Assembly (NCBI GenBank): GCA_963848195.1
Contig: CAWKCY010000001.1
Location: 124,001 to 188,000, forward strand
DNA length: 64,000 nt
Direction: 5' to 3'
From: CAVQBP01 sp963848195
GTDB lineage: Bacteria > Bacteroidota > Ignavibacteria > Ignavibacteriales > Ignavibacteriaceae
How positions within the stretch are numbered: position 1 is the first letter of the stretch; the number at the start of each line of letters is the position of its first letter. Shown piece by piece: positions 16,747-27,062 of the stretch. The notes beneath the pieces are model-generated. The model saw only the letters and a program-made list of their open reading frames with translations, was not told the DNA's origin and searched no databases. Position numbers and translations under genes: made by a program.

Positions 16747-16947
16747 TTTAGTTTAGAAAATCCAATAAAATATAAATACTTTAACAAAGATATAAAAGAT
16801 GCTCTAATATTAAAATTCTAACATAAAAAAATGTTTGTTTTATTCATATCTGCTCATAATAAAAGTTAAAGAAACTGATTCTATTTTTACCATACAACGT
16901 TTTAGGCACCTGTTTTTAAAATTTTATGTACTTATTACACTATTTAT

Positions 16948-17002
16948 GAGCGTATGTAGAGCGTATGTGAAGCGTATGTGGAGTCTATATGGAACGTATG
17001 AA
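16948..17002. repeat. Five-copy 11-bp tandem repeat
   Basis: Five consecutive 11-base units can be aligned: GAGCGTATGTA, GAGCGTATGTG, AAGCGTATGTG, GAGTCTATATG and GAACGTATGAA. The copies decay towards the right. The period is close to one DNA helical turn. No function is evident. Confidence 0.8.
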
Positions 17003-17097
17003 ACTTTAAGGAAAAGCAGGAGAAAAGGTGAATGTTAAGAAGGTAACTGCTAATGGACACATGTAAACTTTTAGATGGCGCAAATATTGGGTAAGAG

Positions 17098-17123
17098 ATT
17101 CTTCACCCTTGCGGGTTCAGAAT
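17098..17123. repeat. Imperfect palindrome of a dispersed-repeat type
   Basis: ATTCTTCACCC and GGGTTCAGAAT pair at 9 of 11 positions around the loop TTGC. It is embedded in the phrase AGAGATTCTTC...CAGAATGACA. It resembles the other short intergenic hairpins of the window (34.2 kb, 51.2 kb, 61.3 kb). It could also act as a weak terminator. Confidence 0.55.
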
Positions 17124-17249
17124 GACAATTTTGAGATGTTATAATGAATATTCTTTTGTAACTCTGGTACCTACCAAAATAATTAAAGGCAAAAGTTTTT
17201 TTACAGTCTTAAAATGAAAAATACCTAATAATAGTTAATCAAGGTTTCT

Positions 17250-19149
17250 CTACTTCAATAAAATTAATTTCCGGGATGTTAATTGATAACCATTTCTTAG
17301 TATTGCACAATAGAATCCGGATGCTACTTTTTGATTATTTTGATTTGTTCCATCCCAGAAAATTATACCATGGTGAGTGAGCTGGGCATAACTTTTAATT
17401 AATTCACCGTTTACAGATATTATATCAATCCTTGAAACTGAATTATCAGGTATATTATATTCAATTTTACATTCCGGATTAAAGGGATTAGGGTAGGCAT
17501 TGACATAAAATTTTTCCGGTACTCTTTTTTTATGAGAAACTCCTGCAATATTTGAAGTTTTTAAGACAAAATGACAAATAGATTCGGCAGGTAATATATA
17601 TGAAAATGAATTATTGCTTATGCTGTCAACCGGGGAAATTTCCTTAATTACAGTACTATTTTTATCAAGTTTCCAGACCCTCCCGCTGAGAATGTCTTTT
17701 GGTGAAGATACTTTAAAATTACCGGTTATATTATCATTAAAATTTTTATTAATAATTATTAAGTGAATCTCATTTTCTTCCTTATTAATTGAACTATAAA
17801 TTGAACAATTTATACTATCACTTGTTTGAGAAGGGATATAGATAATTTCCGAAGGTTGAATTATTTCCATCGTAATTTCTGTACATTTTATAGGCTGCAG
17901 AAACATAATTTGAGGAATTATTCACTTTCCAGAATGAACCAAAATAAATACCGTATTTGCCAAATATACCTAGAACATCATCGACAGCAATTGCACCAGT
18001 AATATCATTTTCACCACCATAAGAGAACTCAGTAAAACCCAATTTTGTGCCCGGATAGTACTTATTTATAGAATTTATTAAGGAGGGGATAAGAGGGAGC
18101 AGTTTTGTCCCGGATTGAGTAATCCAGCTTTTTTCTTTATAATTTTTATCCCATAAGGTTCTTGGAGCCTGTACCCGTGCTAATTTATCTGCATTTGTAT
18201 TAGCATTGTTGTCAGTTATTCTATTATCACCCATTGCTTCAGGATACCAATGAACATCAAGGACATCAAGCAATCTTTTTCCCGAAGTATTTTCAGCTTC
18301 TTTCATTTTATCAAGATAATAATCAATAAACCATGAATAACCTTTTCCGGACCTAACTGTATTCCAGTCAACTGCATTTTGGAATGTAGTATATGCATTA
18401 AAACCATACAATGCAGGACCGAATATTTCAGCGTAGTGATCGACATCTTTTACTGCACCGGCAAGAGAAATTGTGCGAGCAATTATTTCATTACACGTTA
18501 TTTTAACGGGATGAATCCTTGGATGATTTTCAGACCATAGGGTAGGTTCATTGTCCATGGCATATCCTTTAATTCCGGTTGGTGAATCAGCTTTGCCATA
18601 TCTGTTCACCAGGAAATTAATGTACTCATCCATATATACATTAGTATCTGAAATATCAGGTTTTAAATTGAACGGACTCCCTTTCTGAAATTTAACTTTA
18701 TCCCAGCGAGGAGAGGGAGCTGTTTCGGCTTCGGTGACAGCACCATTTTTATCCTTAGAAACATAACCAGCCATTTGAAGAGTGATTAAAGAATAAGCTC
18801 CCAATTGGAGAGATTGATTATGAAAAGTTGTTGTTACAATTCCAGGTACATTTGAGCTGTCATCCGGAATTCCTTCAGCCTGCACAAGATAATTATCACT
18901 ATAATGGTAATAATCTTTACCTGCATTAGAAGCATTATTTTCCCAATTATAACCGGTTAATCTATTGCCGCCTAGTCTATGAGATGACCAGTTTTCACCA
19001 CCACCCAATAATTGATTGGTTCCATATATATATGGGCTAATGGATTTAAGAGAATCATTGGAAGATACTGTAAATGAAACTTCCTGAGAAAAGATATTTA
19101 TACTTAAAAATAATAATAATGGAAATAAAACGATAAGAAAAATTTTCAT
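17250..19149 (-). CDS. Secreted GH44 glycoside hydrolase with type IX sorting tail, interrupted by a frameshift
   Basis: GH44 enzymes are endo-beta-glucanases or xyloglucanases, some also acting on mannan or xylan. From ATG 19149 there is a signal peptide (to about residue 22) and a catalytic TIM barrel with acid/base Glu201 in AMDNEPTLW and nucleophile Glu374 in GFTEFSYGG. The first frame stops at 17818 just after YRNYDGNNSTFGNY. The next frame supplies the beta-sandwich (TSDSINCSIYSSINKEENEIHLIIINKN) and a C-terminal AYPNPFNPECKIEY sorting domain. One extra base, near 17828-17850, explains the break; without it the protein has 632 residues. Whether it is a real mutation or a sequencing error is open. 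It is transcribed divergently from the symporter operon. Confidence 0.85.
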
Positions 19150-19161
19150 AGTAGAAACCAA

Positions 19162-19659
19162 AAGAATAATATAGTATTTTTAATAACTGAGGTACGCAGG
19201 TACAAGTATTAAAGATGACATATTTACTTTTAAAATTAAAGATTTATCTGAACTTACTGATTAATAAAAATCGAAGATAATTTTTATTTTAAAAGATGTC
19301 ATCTTTAATCATGTGTAACATCAGTTAGTAAGTTAAAAAAATAAGTGCTTGAAAGATATTTCAAAAATCATCCCAAAAAATTATTGGAATAATCACTTTC
19401 TAGCAACAAAACCATAAGACCAATATAATTAAAAAAACAAAAATAAATTTAGAATTCAATAGGATTTTCATTTAATCCGGAATAATTTCAATATAAATAT
19501 CTCCTTAAATTTCGAATTTTAACTAATTATTAAATTCATAAATAATTATTATATTGATAAAATGAAAAATTTGAACATTTAAGACTTTAATAATTTAAAC
19601 GTTTTTTTGCTGGCATTATTTATGTCTTTTAACTATTCTTAACAATATAAAGAATACGC
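19162..19659. promoter_or_regulatory. Divergent intergenic region between GH44 and the symporter operon
   Basis: These 498 bases must hold promoters for both directions. The main visible structure is a long inverted repeat (19208-19309) nearer the GH44 side. A near-match to a sigma-54 element, TGGC at 19611 with a GT instead of GC ten bases on, lies about 40 bases before the symporter ATG and is not good enough to call. The rest is AT-rich without recognisable genes. Confidence 0.5.
19208..19309. repeat. Long interrupted inverted repeat
   Basis: ATTAAAGATGACAT (19208-19221) is the exact reverse complement of 19296-19309. After a five-base bulge the pairing resumes with CTTTTAAAA (19227-19235) against TTTTAAAAG (19287-19295). 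That gives 23 pairs closing a loop of about 50 bases. It could be a paired operator, a cruciform, an RNA leader structure or a small MITE-like element. No T run follows, so a terminator is unlikely. Confidence 0.75.
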
Positions 19660-21525
19660 ATGAGTTTAAGTATACTAGACATATCAATTATAGCCGGATA
19701 TTTACTAGTTGTTATCTTACTAGGGGTATTACTTACAAAAAAGGCTTCCAAAGATTTAAATAATTATTTTTTGGGTGGAAATAAAATTCCCTGGTGGATT
19801 TTGGGAATATCCAATGCATCCGGAATGTTTGATATTACAGGAACTATCTGGCTGGTTATGCTTCTATTTATATATGGGGTTAAAAGCATTTTTATTCCAT
19901 GGGCCTGGCCAATATTTAACCAGATATTTTTGATGGTATTTATATCTGCATGGTTGAGAAGATCAAATGTTATGACGGGGGCTGAATGGTTAAGAACAAG
20001 GTTCGGAGAAGGAAGGGGAGCTTTTCTATCCCATATAATAATCGTAGTTTTTGCTATAGTAGGAGTAATAGGATTTTTGGCGTATGGTTTTAAGGGGTCG
20101 GGATTATTTTTTAAGACATTTCTACCCTGGGATTTTTCAGCAGATACATATGCTTTAATAATTATGGCACTGACGGCAATATATGTGATTAAGGGCGGGA
20201 TGTATAGTGTCGTTCTAACTGAAATTATACAGTTTACAATAATGACTATAGCTTCAATTGCAATAGGAATTATAGCCATGTACAAAGTAAGTCCCGAAGC
20301 TTTACAGGCTGTATTACCATCAGGCTGGGATCAGATATTGTTTCATTGGAAATTAAATATGGATTGGTCTCATGTACTGCCTGATCTTAATGCAAGGATA
20401 TCAAGTGATGAATATTCTATTTTCGGATTCTTTTTCATGGTAATATTATTTAAAGGGTTTCTGGTGAGCATGGCAGGTCCTGCGCCGAACTATGATATGC
20501 AGCGTGTTTTAGCAACAAAAAATCCAGTTGAAGCTTCTAAGATGAGTGGAATGGTAAATGTTGCATTATTTTTCCCGAGATATATGATGATTGCGGGATT
20601 AACAGTATTAGCATTAGCATTTTATGTCCCACAAATAAGATCGATGGGTGCAAATTTTGATTTCGAGAGTATACTCCCAATTGCTATAAGAGATTTTGTA
20701 CCCGACGGACTCAAAGGAGTTTTAATTGCCGGTTTGGTAGCTGCTTTTATGTCAACATATGCTGCAACTGTGAATGCTGCTCCTGCGTATTTAGTTAATG
20801 ATATATATAAAAGATATATTAAACCGAATGCAAGTGAAAGAGCATACGTAAGAATGAGCTATCTTGTATCATTTGGAGTAATAGCGGTAGGCTGTGTATT
20901 TGGATTTATGACAAAATCTGTTGACCAAGTGACTTTATGGATTGTTAATTCACTTTACGGAGGTTATACAGCGGCTAATTTTCTAAAGTGGTACTGGTGG
21001 AGGTTCAACGGATACGGTTATTTCTGGGGAATGGTTTCCGGCCTGGGATCATTATTTATTGTTCCAACATTATTTCCAGGATTAAACTCACTTGAGTCAT
21101 TCCCAGTTATTCTTGTAATATCTCTAATTGGCTGTATTGCGGGGACTTATTTAACAAAACCTGATGATGAAGAAGTTTTAAAAAATTTCTATATGACTGT
21201 AAGACCATGGGGATTCTGGAAACCAATTCATGATAAAGTTATTAAAGAACATCCGGAATTTATTAAAAATAAAAATTTTAAGAAGGATGCTGCTAATGTT
21301 TCAGTTGGTATAATATGGCAGCTCAGCTTGATGATTATACCAATCTATATGGTAATAAAGAAATTTGATTATATGGTAATAGGGATTGTAATTTTAATTA
21401 TTACTTCAATCTTTTTGAAGTTCAAATGGTGGGATAAGCTTGAAGAAAATTACGGAGAAAAAAATAGTAAACCTCTAATTGCAGTAGAGAATGGCATATT
21501 TGAACTCAAAGAGGAAAAGAAATGA
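19660..21525 (+). CDS. Sodium:solute symporter family (SSS) sugar transporter
   Basis: The 621-residue product is a polytopic inner-membrane protein with about 14-15 hydrophobic segments. It has the SSS-family phrase at the N-terminus (YFLGGNKIPWWILGISNASG) and the region GVLIAGLVAAFMSTYAATVNAAPAYLVNDIY resembling the sodium-site helix of SGLT-type symporters. In Bacteroides fragilis an SSS transporter accompanies the mannobiose pathway enzymes. Here the next gene is a GH130 phosphorylase overlapping the stop by 4 bases (ATGA), so the likely substrate is a short beta-mannoside or mannosylglucose (inference). Confidence 0.9.
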   Translation: MSLSILDISIIAGYLLVVILLGVLLTKKASKDLNNYFLGGNKIPWWILGISNASGMFDITGTIWLVMLLFIYGVKSIFIPWAWPIFNQIFLMVFISAWLRRSNVMTGAEWLRTRFGEGRGAFLSHIIIVVFAIVGVIGFLAYGFKGSGLFFKTFLPWDFSADTYALIIMALTAIYVIKGGMYSVVLTEIIQFTIMTIASIAIGIIAMYKVSPEALQAVLPSGWDQILFHWKLNMDWSHVLPDLNARISSDEYSIFGFFFMVILFKGFLVSMAGPAPNYDMQRVLATKNPVEASKMSGMVNVALFFPRYMMIAGLTVLALAFYVPQIRSMGANFDFESILPIAIRDFVPDGLKGVLIAGLVAAFMSTYAATVNAAPAYLVNDIYKRYIKPNASERAYVRMSYLVSFGVIAVGCVFGFMTKSVDQVTLWIVNSLYGGYTAANFLKWYWWRFNGYGYFWGMVSGLGSLFIVPTLFPGLNSLESFPVILVISLIGCIAGTYLTKPDDEEVLKNFYMTVRPWGFWKPIHDKVIKEHPEFIKNKNFKKDAANVSVGIIWQLSLMIIPIYMVIKKFDYMVIGIVILIITSIFLKFKWWDKLEENYGEKNSKPLIAVENGIFELKEEKK

Positions 21526-22715
21526 CGGAAAAGAAATTCAATGAAAAAGTTAAAGAACTTTTCAATGAATATGAAAAATTAGTTACCAGAAAAAATGAAA
21601 AATTAAAAGAAAAGAATAGGATTGTTAGGCGATATAGATATCCCATTTTAACTGCTGCACATACACCAATTTTCTGGAGGTATGATCTTAACTCTAAAAA
21701 AAATCCGAATTTAATTGAAAGACTTGGAATAAACGGGGTATTTAATTCCGGCGCAATTGAGTTGAATGGTAAAATACTATTAGTTGTCAGAGTTGAGGGA
21801 AATGATAGGAAATCATTTCTTGCTGTTGCAGAATCTACCAACGGTATAGATAATTTTAGATTTTGGTATTATCCTATAATTATGCCGGAAACAGAGAGAC
21901 CGGATACTAATGTTTATGATGCAAGAATTGTACAGCACGAAGACGGATGGATTTATGGAATATTCTGTACAGAAAGAAAGGATCCTAGTGCTCCCGAAAG
22001 TGATACGTCAGCCGCTGTTGCTCAAGCAGGGATTGCGAGAACAAAAGATCTTAAAAAGTGGGAGAGACTGCCTGATTTAATAACGAAATCTCCCCAGCAG
22101 AGAAATGTGGTTCTTCATCCAGAATTTGTAGATGGAAAGTATGCATTTTATACACGCCCGCAGGATGGATTTATTAGTGCAGGGACAGGAGGGGGAATTG
22201 GATGGGGACTGTCGGATAGTATTGAGAAAGCAGAAATTGATGATGAGAGTATTATAGATGATAGAGTTTACCATACTATTAAAGAAGTAAAAAATGGATT
22301 AGGACCTGCACCCATAAAAACGGAAAAGGGATGGCTGCAAATGGCTCATGGAGTAAGAAATACAGCCGCAGGATTACGATATGTACTATATATGTTTTTA
22401 ACTGATTTAAAAGAACCTGATAAAGTTATAGCAGCACCAGGCGGATATTTTCTTGCACCAAAAGGGAAGGAGAGGGTTGGTGATGTATCCAATGTAGTCT
22501 TTAGCAATGGATGGGTGAAGAGAAGCAGCGGTAAAATTTTAATTTATTATGGTTCGTCTGATACAAGGATGCATGTTGCTGTTTCGAATATTGATTTGCT
22601 ACTTGATTATGTTATGAATACTCCTTCAGATAAGTTAAGAAGCGCTGAATGTGTAAAACAAAGGAATGAAATGATTTCGAGGAATCTTAAAGTTATGAAA
22701 AGCTTAAAGCTATAA
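21522..22715 (+). CDS. GH130 family 4-O-beta-D-mannosyl-D-glucose phosphorylase
   Basis: GH130_1 enzymes phosphorolyse mannosyl-glucose to mannose 1-phosphate and glucose in the cytoplasm. The 397-residue product has no signal peptide. It carries the block NVYDARIVQHEDGWIYGIFCTERKDP, whose Asp133 corresponds to the catalytic Asp of the characterised B. fragilis enzyme. Further family strands are GPAPIKTEKGWLQMAHGVR and ILIYYGSSDTRMHVA. The start codon overlaps the symporter stop, showing translational coupling. A mannobiose 2-epimerase, which feeds this enzyme in B. fragilis, is not in the window. Confidence 0.92.
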   Translation: MTEKKFNEKVKELFNEYEKLVTRKNEKLKEKNRIVRRYRYPILTAAHTPIFWRYDLNSKKNPNLIERLGINGVFNSGAIELNGKILLVVRVEGNDRKSFLAVAESTNGIDNFRFWYYPIIMPETERPDTNVYDARIVQHEDGWIYGIFCTERKDPSAPESDTSAAVAQAGIARTKDLKKWERLPDLITKSPQQRNVVLHPEFVDGKYAFYTRPQDGFISAGTGGGIGWGLSDSIEKAEIDDESIIDDRVYHTIKEVKNGLGPAPIKTEKGWLQMAHGVRNTAAGLRYVLYMFLTDLKEPDKVIAAPGGYFLAPKGKERVGDVSNVVFSNGWVKRSSGKILIYYGSSDTRMHVAVSNIDLLLDYVMNTPSDKLRSAECVKQRNEMISRNLKVMKSLKL

Positions 22716-22830
22716 TTTGTTCATCTCACGCCTCCTTAGAAATGCTGTACTGATTGTGCGGCATTTTAAATTACGGTATAATATTTTTTTTATCAAAATA
22801 ACTATTTCAACAAAAACCAACCGGATAAGA

Positions 22831-24714
22831 GTGAAAAAATCAATAATAGTATTGTCTTCGATATTCAGTTTATTACTAATTCATTGCGGTTCAACAAGTC
22901 AATTTGAAACTTTTGTAACTGCAAGGCAGGACAAACTAATGGAAGGAGATAAAGAACTAAAATTTGTTTCCTTTAATATTCCTAATCTTCTTTATATTGA
23001 GGATTACTTCCCTTTTGAAGCATCAAGTCCATGGCGGCTTCCAACAGAATATGAAATAAGGGATGCACTTAAGACAATTAAAGAGCTTGGAGGCAAAGTA
23101 ACAAGGATGTATGTTTTATCAGTGCGCAGACCCGGAGAATCAAAAAAGATTATTCGTTATATCGAAGGTCCGGGTCAGTTCAATGAAAAGGCATTTCGGG
23201 CATTGGACAAAGTACTTCAGATTGCAAATGAAGAAGGGGTTAGATTAATAATTCCATTTGTGGATAATTGGTTATGGTGGGGAGGGAAAGCAGAGTATGC
23301 TGCATTTAGAGGTAAAAAACCGGATGACTTTTGGACAGATCCGCAGTTAATATCCGATTTTAAAAAGACTATTGATTTTGTTGTAAATAGAAAAAACAGT
23401 TATACGGGAGTGTTATACAAAGATGATAAATCTATATTAGGCTGGGAAACAGGAAATGAACTGAATGCTCCTCAATCTTGGCACAAAGAAATTGCAGATT
23501 ATATTAAAAGTATCGATAGGAATCATTTAGTAATAGTCGGACTTTACAAACTTGATGAACAGGCAGTGCAGGATACTAGCTTTGATATATTAACGACGCA
23601 TTTTTACGGACCGCTATCAAGAGCGGAAGCCGGGATTCCTGAAATAAAAAAATTGACACAAGGGAAGAAACCATATTTTGTAGGCGAATTCGGATATTCA
23701 ACTCTAAATGATGTTAAAGCTATAATTGATACGACAATTAATAATGATTTATCGGGAATAATGATCTGGAGTTTAAGGTTCCATTCACGAGACGGCGGAT
23801 TTTACCAGCATGGAGAAAATTTCGGAGTGAGTGCTTATCGATTTCCAGGCTTTAAGTCAGGTGAAAGGTATCATGAAAAAGAAATTATGAATTTTATGAG
23901 GGAAAGCGCCTATAAAATTAATGGTGAACAAGAGCCGCCACTGCCTATTCCAGCTCCTCCAAATCTACTCAATATTGATGATGTTTATGATATAACATGG
24001 CAGGGTTCAACGGGGGCATCTTCATATGCTATTGAAAGGAGAGAAAAGGGTTCAGATGAATGGAAAACTATTGCGGAAAATGTAAGTGACGGGAATATTG
24101 TCTTTCGTCCTTTATTTTATGATTCAACTGCAGAATTAGGTAAAAGTTATTATTACAGGATAATAGCGAAAAATAATTCCGGTTCGTCTGTTCCTTCCAA
24201 TGAAATGGGACCTATTGATGTTACATATAAGAAGTTTATTGATGATATGAAGGATTCATCAAAAATTATTACTAAATCAGACAGTCTGGTTTTTCTTTCA
24301 TACCAGGATTCGTACAGAGCAAAAGAAGACTACAGCAGGTTAAAGGGGAGGGATGGTTCATATATTGTGTATGAAATGCCTAAAGAGATGGATTCTATAA
24401 AAGTTGAACTTTTCTTAATGCCTCCTTCAAATATGATATCGGGTAATCAATGCGGATTAGATATATATACTTCCGACTCACTGAATGATTCAAGTTTTAC
24501 GATATTAAATACTAAAATGGAGACTTTTCCTCCGTTAAATAACTTTTATAAATTTTTTATTCCGGCGGTTTATACTTGTGCTGAATTCCCATTAAATAGT
24601 AAGTATTTGAAAATAAAATTTGACGGAGAGGCACAGTTAAGCAGAGTTGAGATTATTTATTCTACGATTAAAAAACCGGATCCTGACATTGTTACAATTG
24701 GAGGCAAGGAATAG
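22831..24714 (+). CDS. Lipoprotein GH5-type endo-beta-mannanase with a fibronectin-III-like domain
   Basis: From GTG 22831 the product has 627 residues with a lipoprotein signal (lipobox LIHC, Cys at about 20). The frame is open 38 codons upstream but that part does not look like a signal peptide. The catalytic barrel resembles GH5_7 mannan endo-1,4-beta-mannosidases: MDGDKELKFVSFNIPN-like start, acid/base Glu210 in GWETGNELNAP and nucleophile Glu286 in YFVGEFGYST. An FN3-like domain (about 365-450) and a beta-rich C-terminal region follow. It would cut mannan at the cell surface for the adjacent symporter and GH130 enzyme. Confidence 0.85.
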   Translation: MKKSIIVLSSIFSLLLIHCGSTSQFETFVTARQDKLMEGDKELKFVSFNIPNLLYIEDYFPFEASSPWRLPTEYEIRDALKTIKELGGKVTRMYVLSVRRPGESKKIIRYIEGPGQFNEKAFRALDKVLQIANEEGVRLIIPFVDNWLWWGGKAEYAAFRGKKPDDFWTDPQLISDFKKTIDFVVNRKNSYTGVLYKDDKSILGWETGNELNAPQSWHKEIADYIKSIDRNHLVIVGLYKLDEQAVQDTSFDILTTHFYGPLSRAEAGIPEIKKLTQGKKPYFVGEFGYSTLNDVKAIIDTTINNDLSGIMIWSLRFHSRDGGFYQHGENFGVSAYRFPGFKSGERYHEKEIMNFMRESAYKINGEQEPPLPIPAPPNLLNIDDVYDITWQGSTGASSYAIERREKGSDEWKTIAENVSDGNIVFRPLFYDSTAELGKSYYYRIIAKNNSGSSVPSNEMGPIDVTYKKFIDDMKDSSKIITKSDSLVFLSYQDSYRAKEDYSRLKGRDGSYIVYEMPKEMDSIKVELFLMPPSNMISGNQCGLDIYTSDSLNDSSFTILNTKMETFPPLNNFYKFFIPAVYTCAEFPLNSKYLKIKFDGEAQLSRVEIIYSTIKKPDPDIVTIGGKE

Positions 24715-24915
24715 TATATAGGCTGATATTATTTTAGGTTTATTGTTAAATTGTTTAATGTAAAATCTAATTTCTATAAAAAATAATAGATTAAGCAATA
24801 TATCACTCATACGGAATGAAGATAACGTTGATTAATTTTGTTTCTACAAATATTCGCTCTTCCGTAGTGAAGAGATTTTACAAAATTTATAAATCTTTGT
24901 TAAAAGAGGGTACAT

Positions 24916-26949
24916 ATGAAGCTTTTCATTTTACTTATAGTTTTAACTTTAATAATTAAAGCAGAAACCGGAAAGAAAACATCGATGGAAATACCGGCTA
25001 TTTTTTCAGATAATATGGTCCTTCAGCAAAATACAAATGTTTCTTTCTGGGGTAAAGGGAATCCCGGTGAAACAGTTTTAATTAGCTCAAGCTGGGGAGA
25101 AAAAACAGATACAAAGGTTAAGGATGATAGTACATGGATAATAAAATTGAAAACAGAAAAAGCAGGCGGACCCTATGTAATTAATGTTCAAATTGGCGAT
25201 TCCAGCATTGAATATAAAAATGTTATGCTTGGTGAAGTATGGTTATGTTCCGGGCAATCGAATATGGAAATGCCCCTTGAGGGATGGCCCCCTCAGAATT
25301 TAATTCAAAATTCCGTTGAAGAAATAAAAGAAGCGAAATATCCTGAAATAAGATTTTTTACTGTTGCACGAGCAGTTTCAAATAAGCCTGAATTTGACTG
25401 CAGCGGAACATGGAGTGAATGCAGTCCTGAAACAGCGGCAAAATTTAGTGCAGCTGCATATTTTTTTGGAAGGAGATTATATAAAGAACTGAAAATCCCT
25501 ATCGGTTTGATTTTTTCAAGCTGGGGAGGAACAAAAATACAATCATGGATTAGCGGCAAATATCTAAGCCAGTTAGATGAATACAAATCAATAATCAAAA
25601 AAATTGATTCATCAGGACCCGAAGTTGAAAAGCTGCATAACTGGATAAATCAACATCCTACTATTGATGTCAGCAAAAAGAAACCTGAAGAAATGTGGAA
25701 AAACCTGGAATTTGAAGATAACATTTGTTCTAAAGTTGATTTTGATGACAGCACATGGAAGACTATGGAACTTCCAAGACTTTGGGAAACAACTGAAGTA
25801 GGGGATTTTGATGGAGTTGTATGGTTTAGAAAGAAAATAGGGATTCCGAAAGATTGGATAAAAAAAGATCTTGTATTAAACTTAGGACCTATTGATGATA
25901 TGGACAGAAGTTATGTGAATGGTACTCTTATAGGAAGTATTGAAGAGCCAGGTTATTGGCAGACACCGAGACTTTACAATATACCACAAGATTTAGTAAC
26001 CGACTCAACCTTAACTATTGCCGTAAGGGTTCTTGATAACGGAGGGGGCGGGGGATTATGGGGTAATGGAGTTAAGATGCAGATTCATCCGAAATCGGAT
26101 AGTACAAATAGTATTTCTTTGGAAGGAAACTGGAAATATCTTCCCGTAGCAGAATATGCCAATAATATATTTTACTTATATAAAGTTAAAGGTGAAGAGT
26201 TTTATTCTCGCCCTAAAACTAGTATAGTTGTTGGTCCGAATACTCCTACAATGCTTTATAACGGAATGATAGCACCTGTAGTTCCATATTCGATAAAAGG
26301 AGTACTCTGGTATCAAGGTGAATCTAATTCTGATTTACCAGAAGATTATAATAATTATAAAACGTTATTTCCTTTAATGATTAAAAACTGGAGGGGAGAT
26401 TTCGGAGAAGGAAACATTCCTTTTTATTATGTTCAGATAGCTCCGTATGCATACGGTGAAAATTCAAAATCATATGTAGTTAGAGAAGCTCAGTTTCTGA
26501 CTCTATCGGTGCCAAATACAGGAATGGCAGTAACGCTTGATATTGGAAATGTTAACAATATTCATCCAGCAGATAAGCAGGATGTTGGTAAGAGGCTGGC
26601 ATTATGGGCGCTAGCTAAAAACTATAATAAAAATATTACTTATTCAGGACCTCTTTATAAATCAATGAGAATTGAAGGGGATAAAATTGTTCTATCATTT
26701 GACCATGCTGACGGGGGATTGGTTTTAAAAGAAATCAATGGTAAAAATAATTTTGAAATAGCGGGAGCAGACAGCAATTTTACGGATGCTGTTGTCAAAA
26801 TAGAGGGGAATAATCTGATCGTTTCAAATAAGAAAATAAACAGTCCTAAGGCTGTAAGATATACCTGGAGCAATACAGCGGAGGCTACTTTATTTAATAA
26901 GGAAGGTCTGCCGGCATCTACTTTTAAAACAGATAAGTGGGATGAATAA
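24916..26949 (+). CDS. Secreted SASA-family (sialate O-acetylesterase-like) carbohydrate esterase
   Basis: The 677-residue product starts with a signal peptide and a beta-domain (IPAIFSDNMVLQQNTNVSFWGKG). The SGNH-type hydrolase domain follows, with nucleophile Ser115 in CSGQSNMEMPL. It is interrupted by a jelly-roll insertion at about 250-395 (DFDDSTWKTMELPRLWE). The late part carries VLWYQGESNSD and the catalytic His550 region in NNIHPADKQDVGKRLA. In polysaccharide loci this family commonly removes acetyl groups from hemicellulose; the name does not imply a sialic acid substrate here. Confidence 0.85.
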   Translation: MKLFILLIVLTLIIKAETGKKTSMEIPAIFSDNMVLQQNTNVSFWGKGNPGETVLISSSWGEKTDTKVKDDSTWIIKLKTEKAGGPYVINVQIGDSSIEYKNVMLGEVWLCSGQSNMEMPLEGWPPQNLIQNSVEEIKEAKYPEIRFFTVARAVSNKPEFDCSGTWSECSPETAAKFSAAAYFFGRRLYKELKIPIGLIFSSWGGTKIQSWISGKYLSQLDEYKSIIKKIDSSGPEVEKLHNWINQHPTIDVSKKKPEEMWKNLEFEDNICSKVDFDDSTWKTMELPRLWETTEVGDFDGVVWFRKKIGIPKDWIKKDLVLNLGPIDDMDRSYVNGTLIGSIEEPGYWQTPRLYNIPQDLVTDSTLTIAVRVLDNGGGGGLWGNGVKMQIHPKSDSTNSISLEGNWKYLPVAEYANNIFYLYKVKGEEFYSRPKTSIVVGPNTPTMLYNGMIAPVVPYSIKGVLWYQGESNSDLPEDYNNYKTLFPLMIKNWRGDFGEGNIPFYYVQIAPYAYGENSKSYVVREAQFLTLSVPNTGMAVTLDIGNVNNIHPADKQDVGKRLALWALAKNYNKNITYSGPLYKSMRIEGDKIVLSFDHADGGLVLKEINGKNNFEIAGADSNFTDAVVKIEGNNLIVSNKKINSPKAVRYTWSNTAEATLFNKEGLPASTFKTDKWDE

Positions 26950-27062
26950 AGAGAGTTATGAGGAAGCAGATAAAAGTTGTGCAACTTTATTTCCATGATT
27001 TAAATTCTTCAGTTCCGAGACCAAGTTTGAGTCCTTTATAAAGGTTTAAATGAGTAAATATT

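Larger units (their letters stand above)
16747..17249. other. Gene-free region with short tandem repeats and a hairpin
   Basis: These 503 bases separate the GGGPS gene and the 3' end of the GH44 gene. They hold an 11-bp degenerate tandem repeat (16948-17002) and an imperfect palindrome (17098-17123). An open frame of 67 codons crosses the repeat but has no ribosome-binding site and no family resemblance, so no gene is called. Confidence 0.6.

Noticed and set aside
16835..17038. 67-codon frame in the gap after the GGGPS gene
   Set aside because: It runs through the 11-bp tandem repeat, lacks a ribosome-binding site and resembles nothing known.
19611..19626. Possible sigma-54 promoter before the symporter gene
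   Set aside because: TGGC is present but the -12 element reads GT where GC is required, and flanking bases do not fit.
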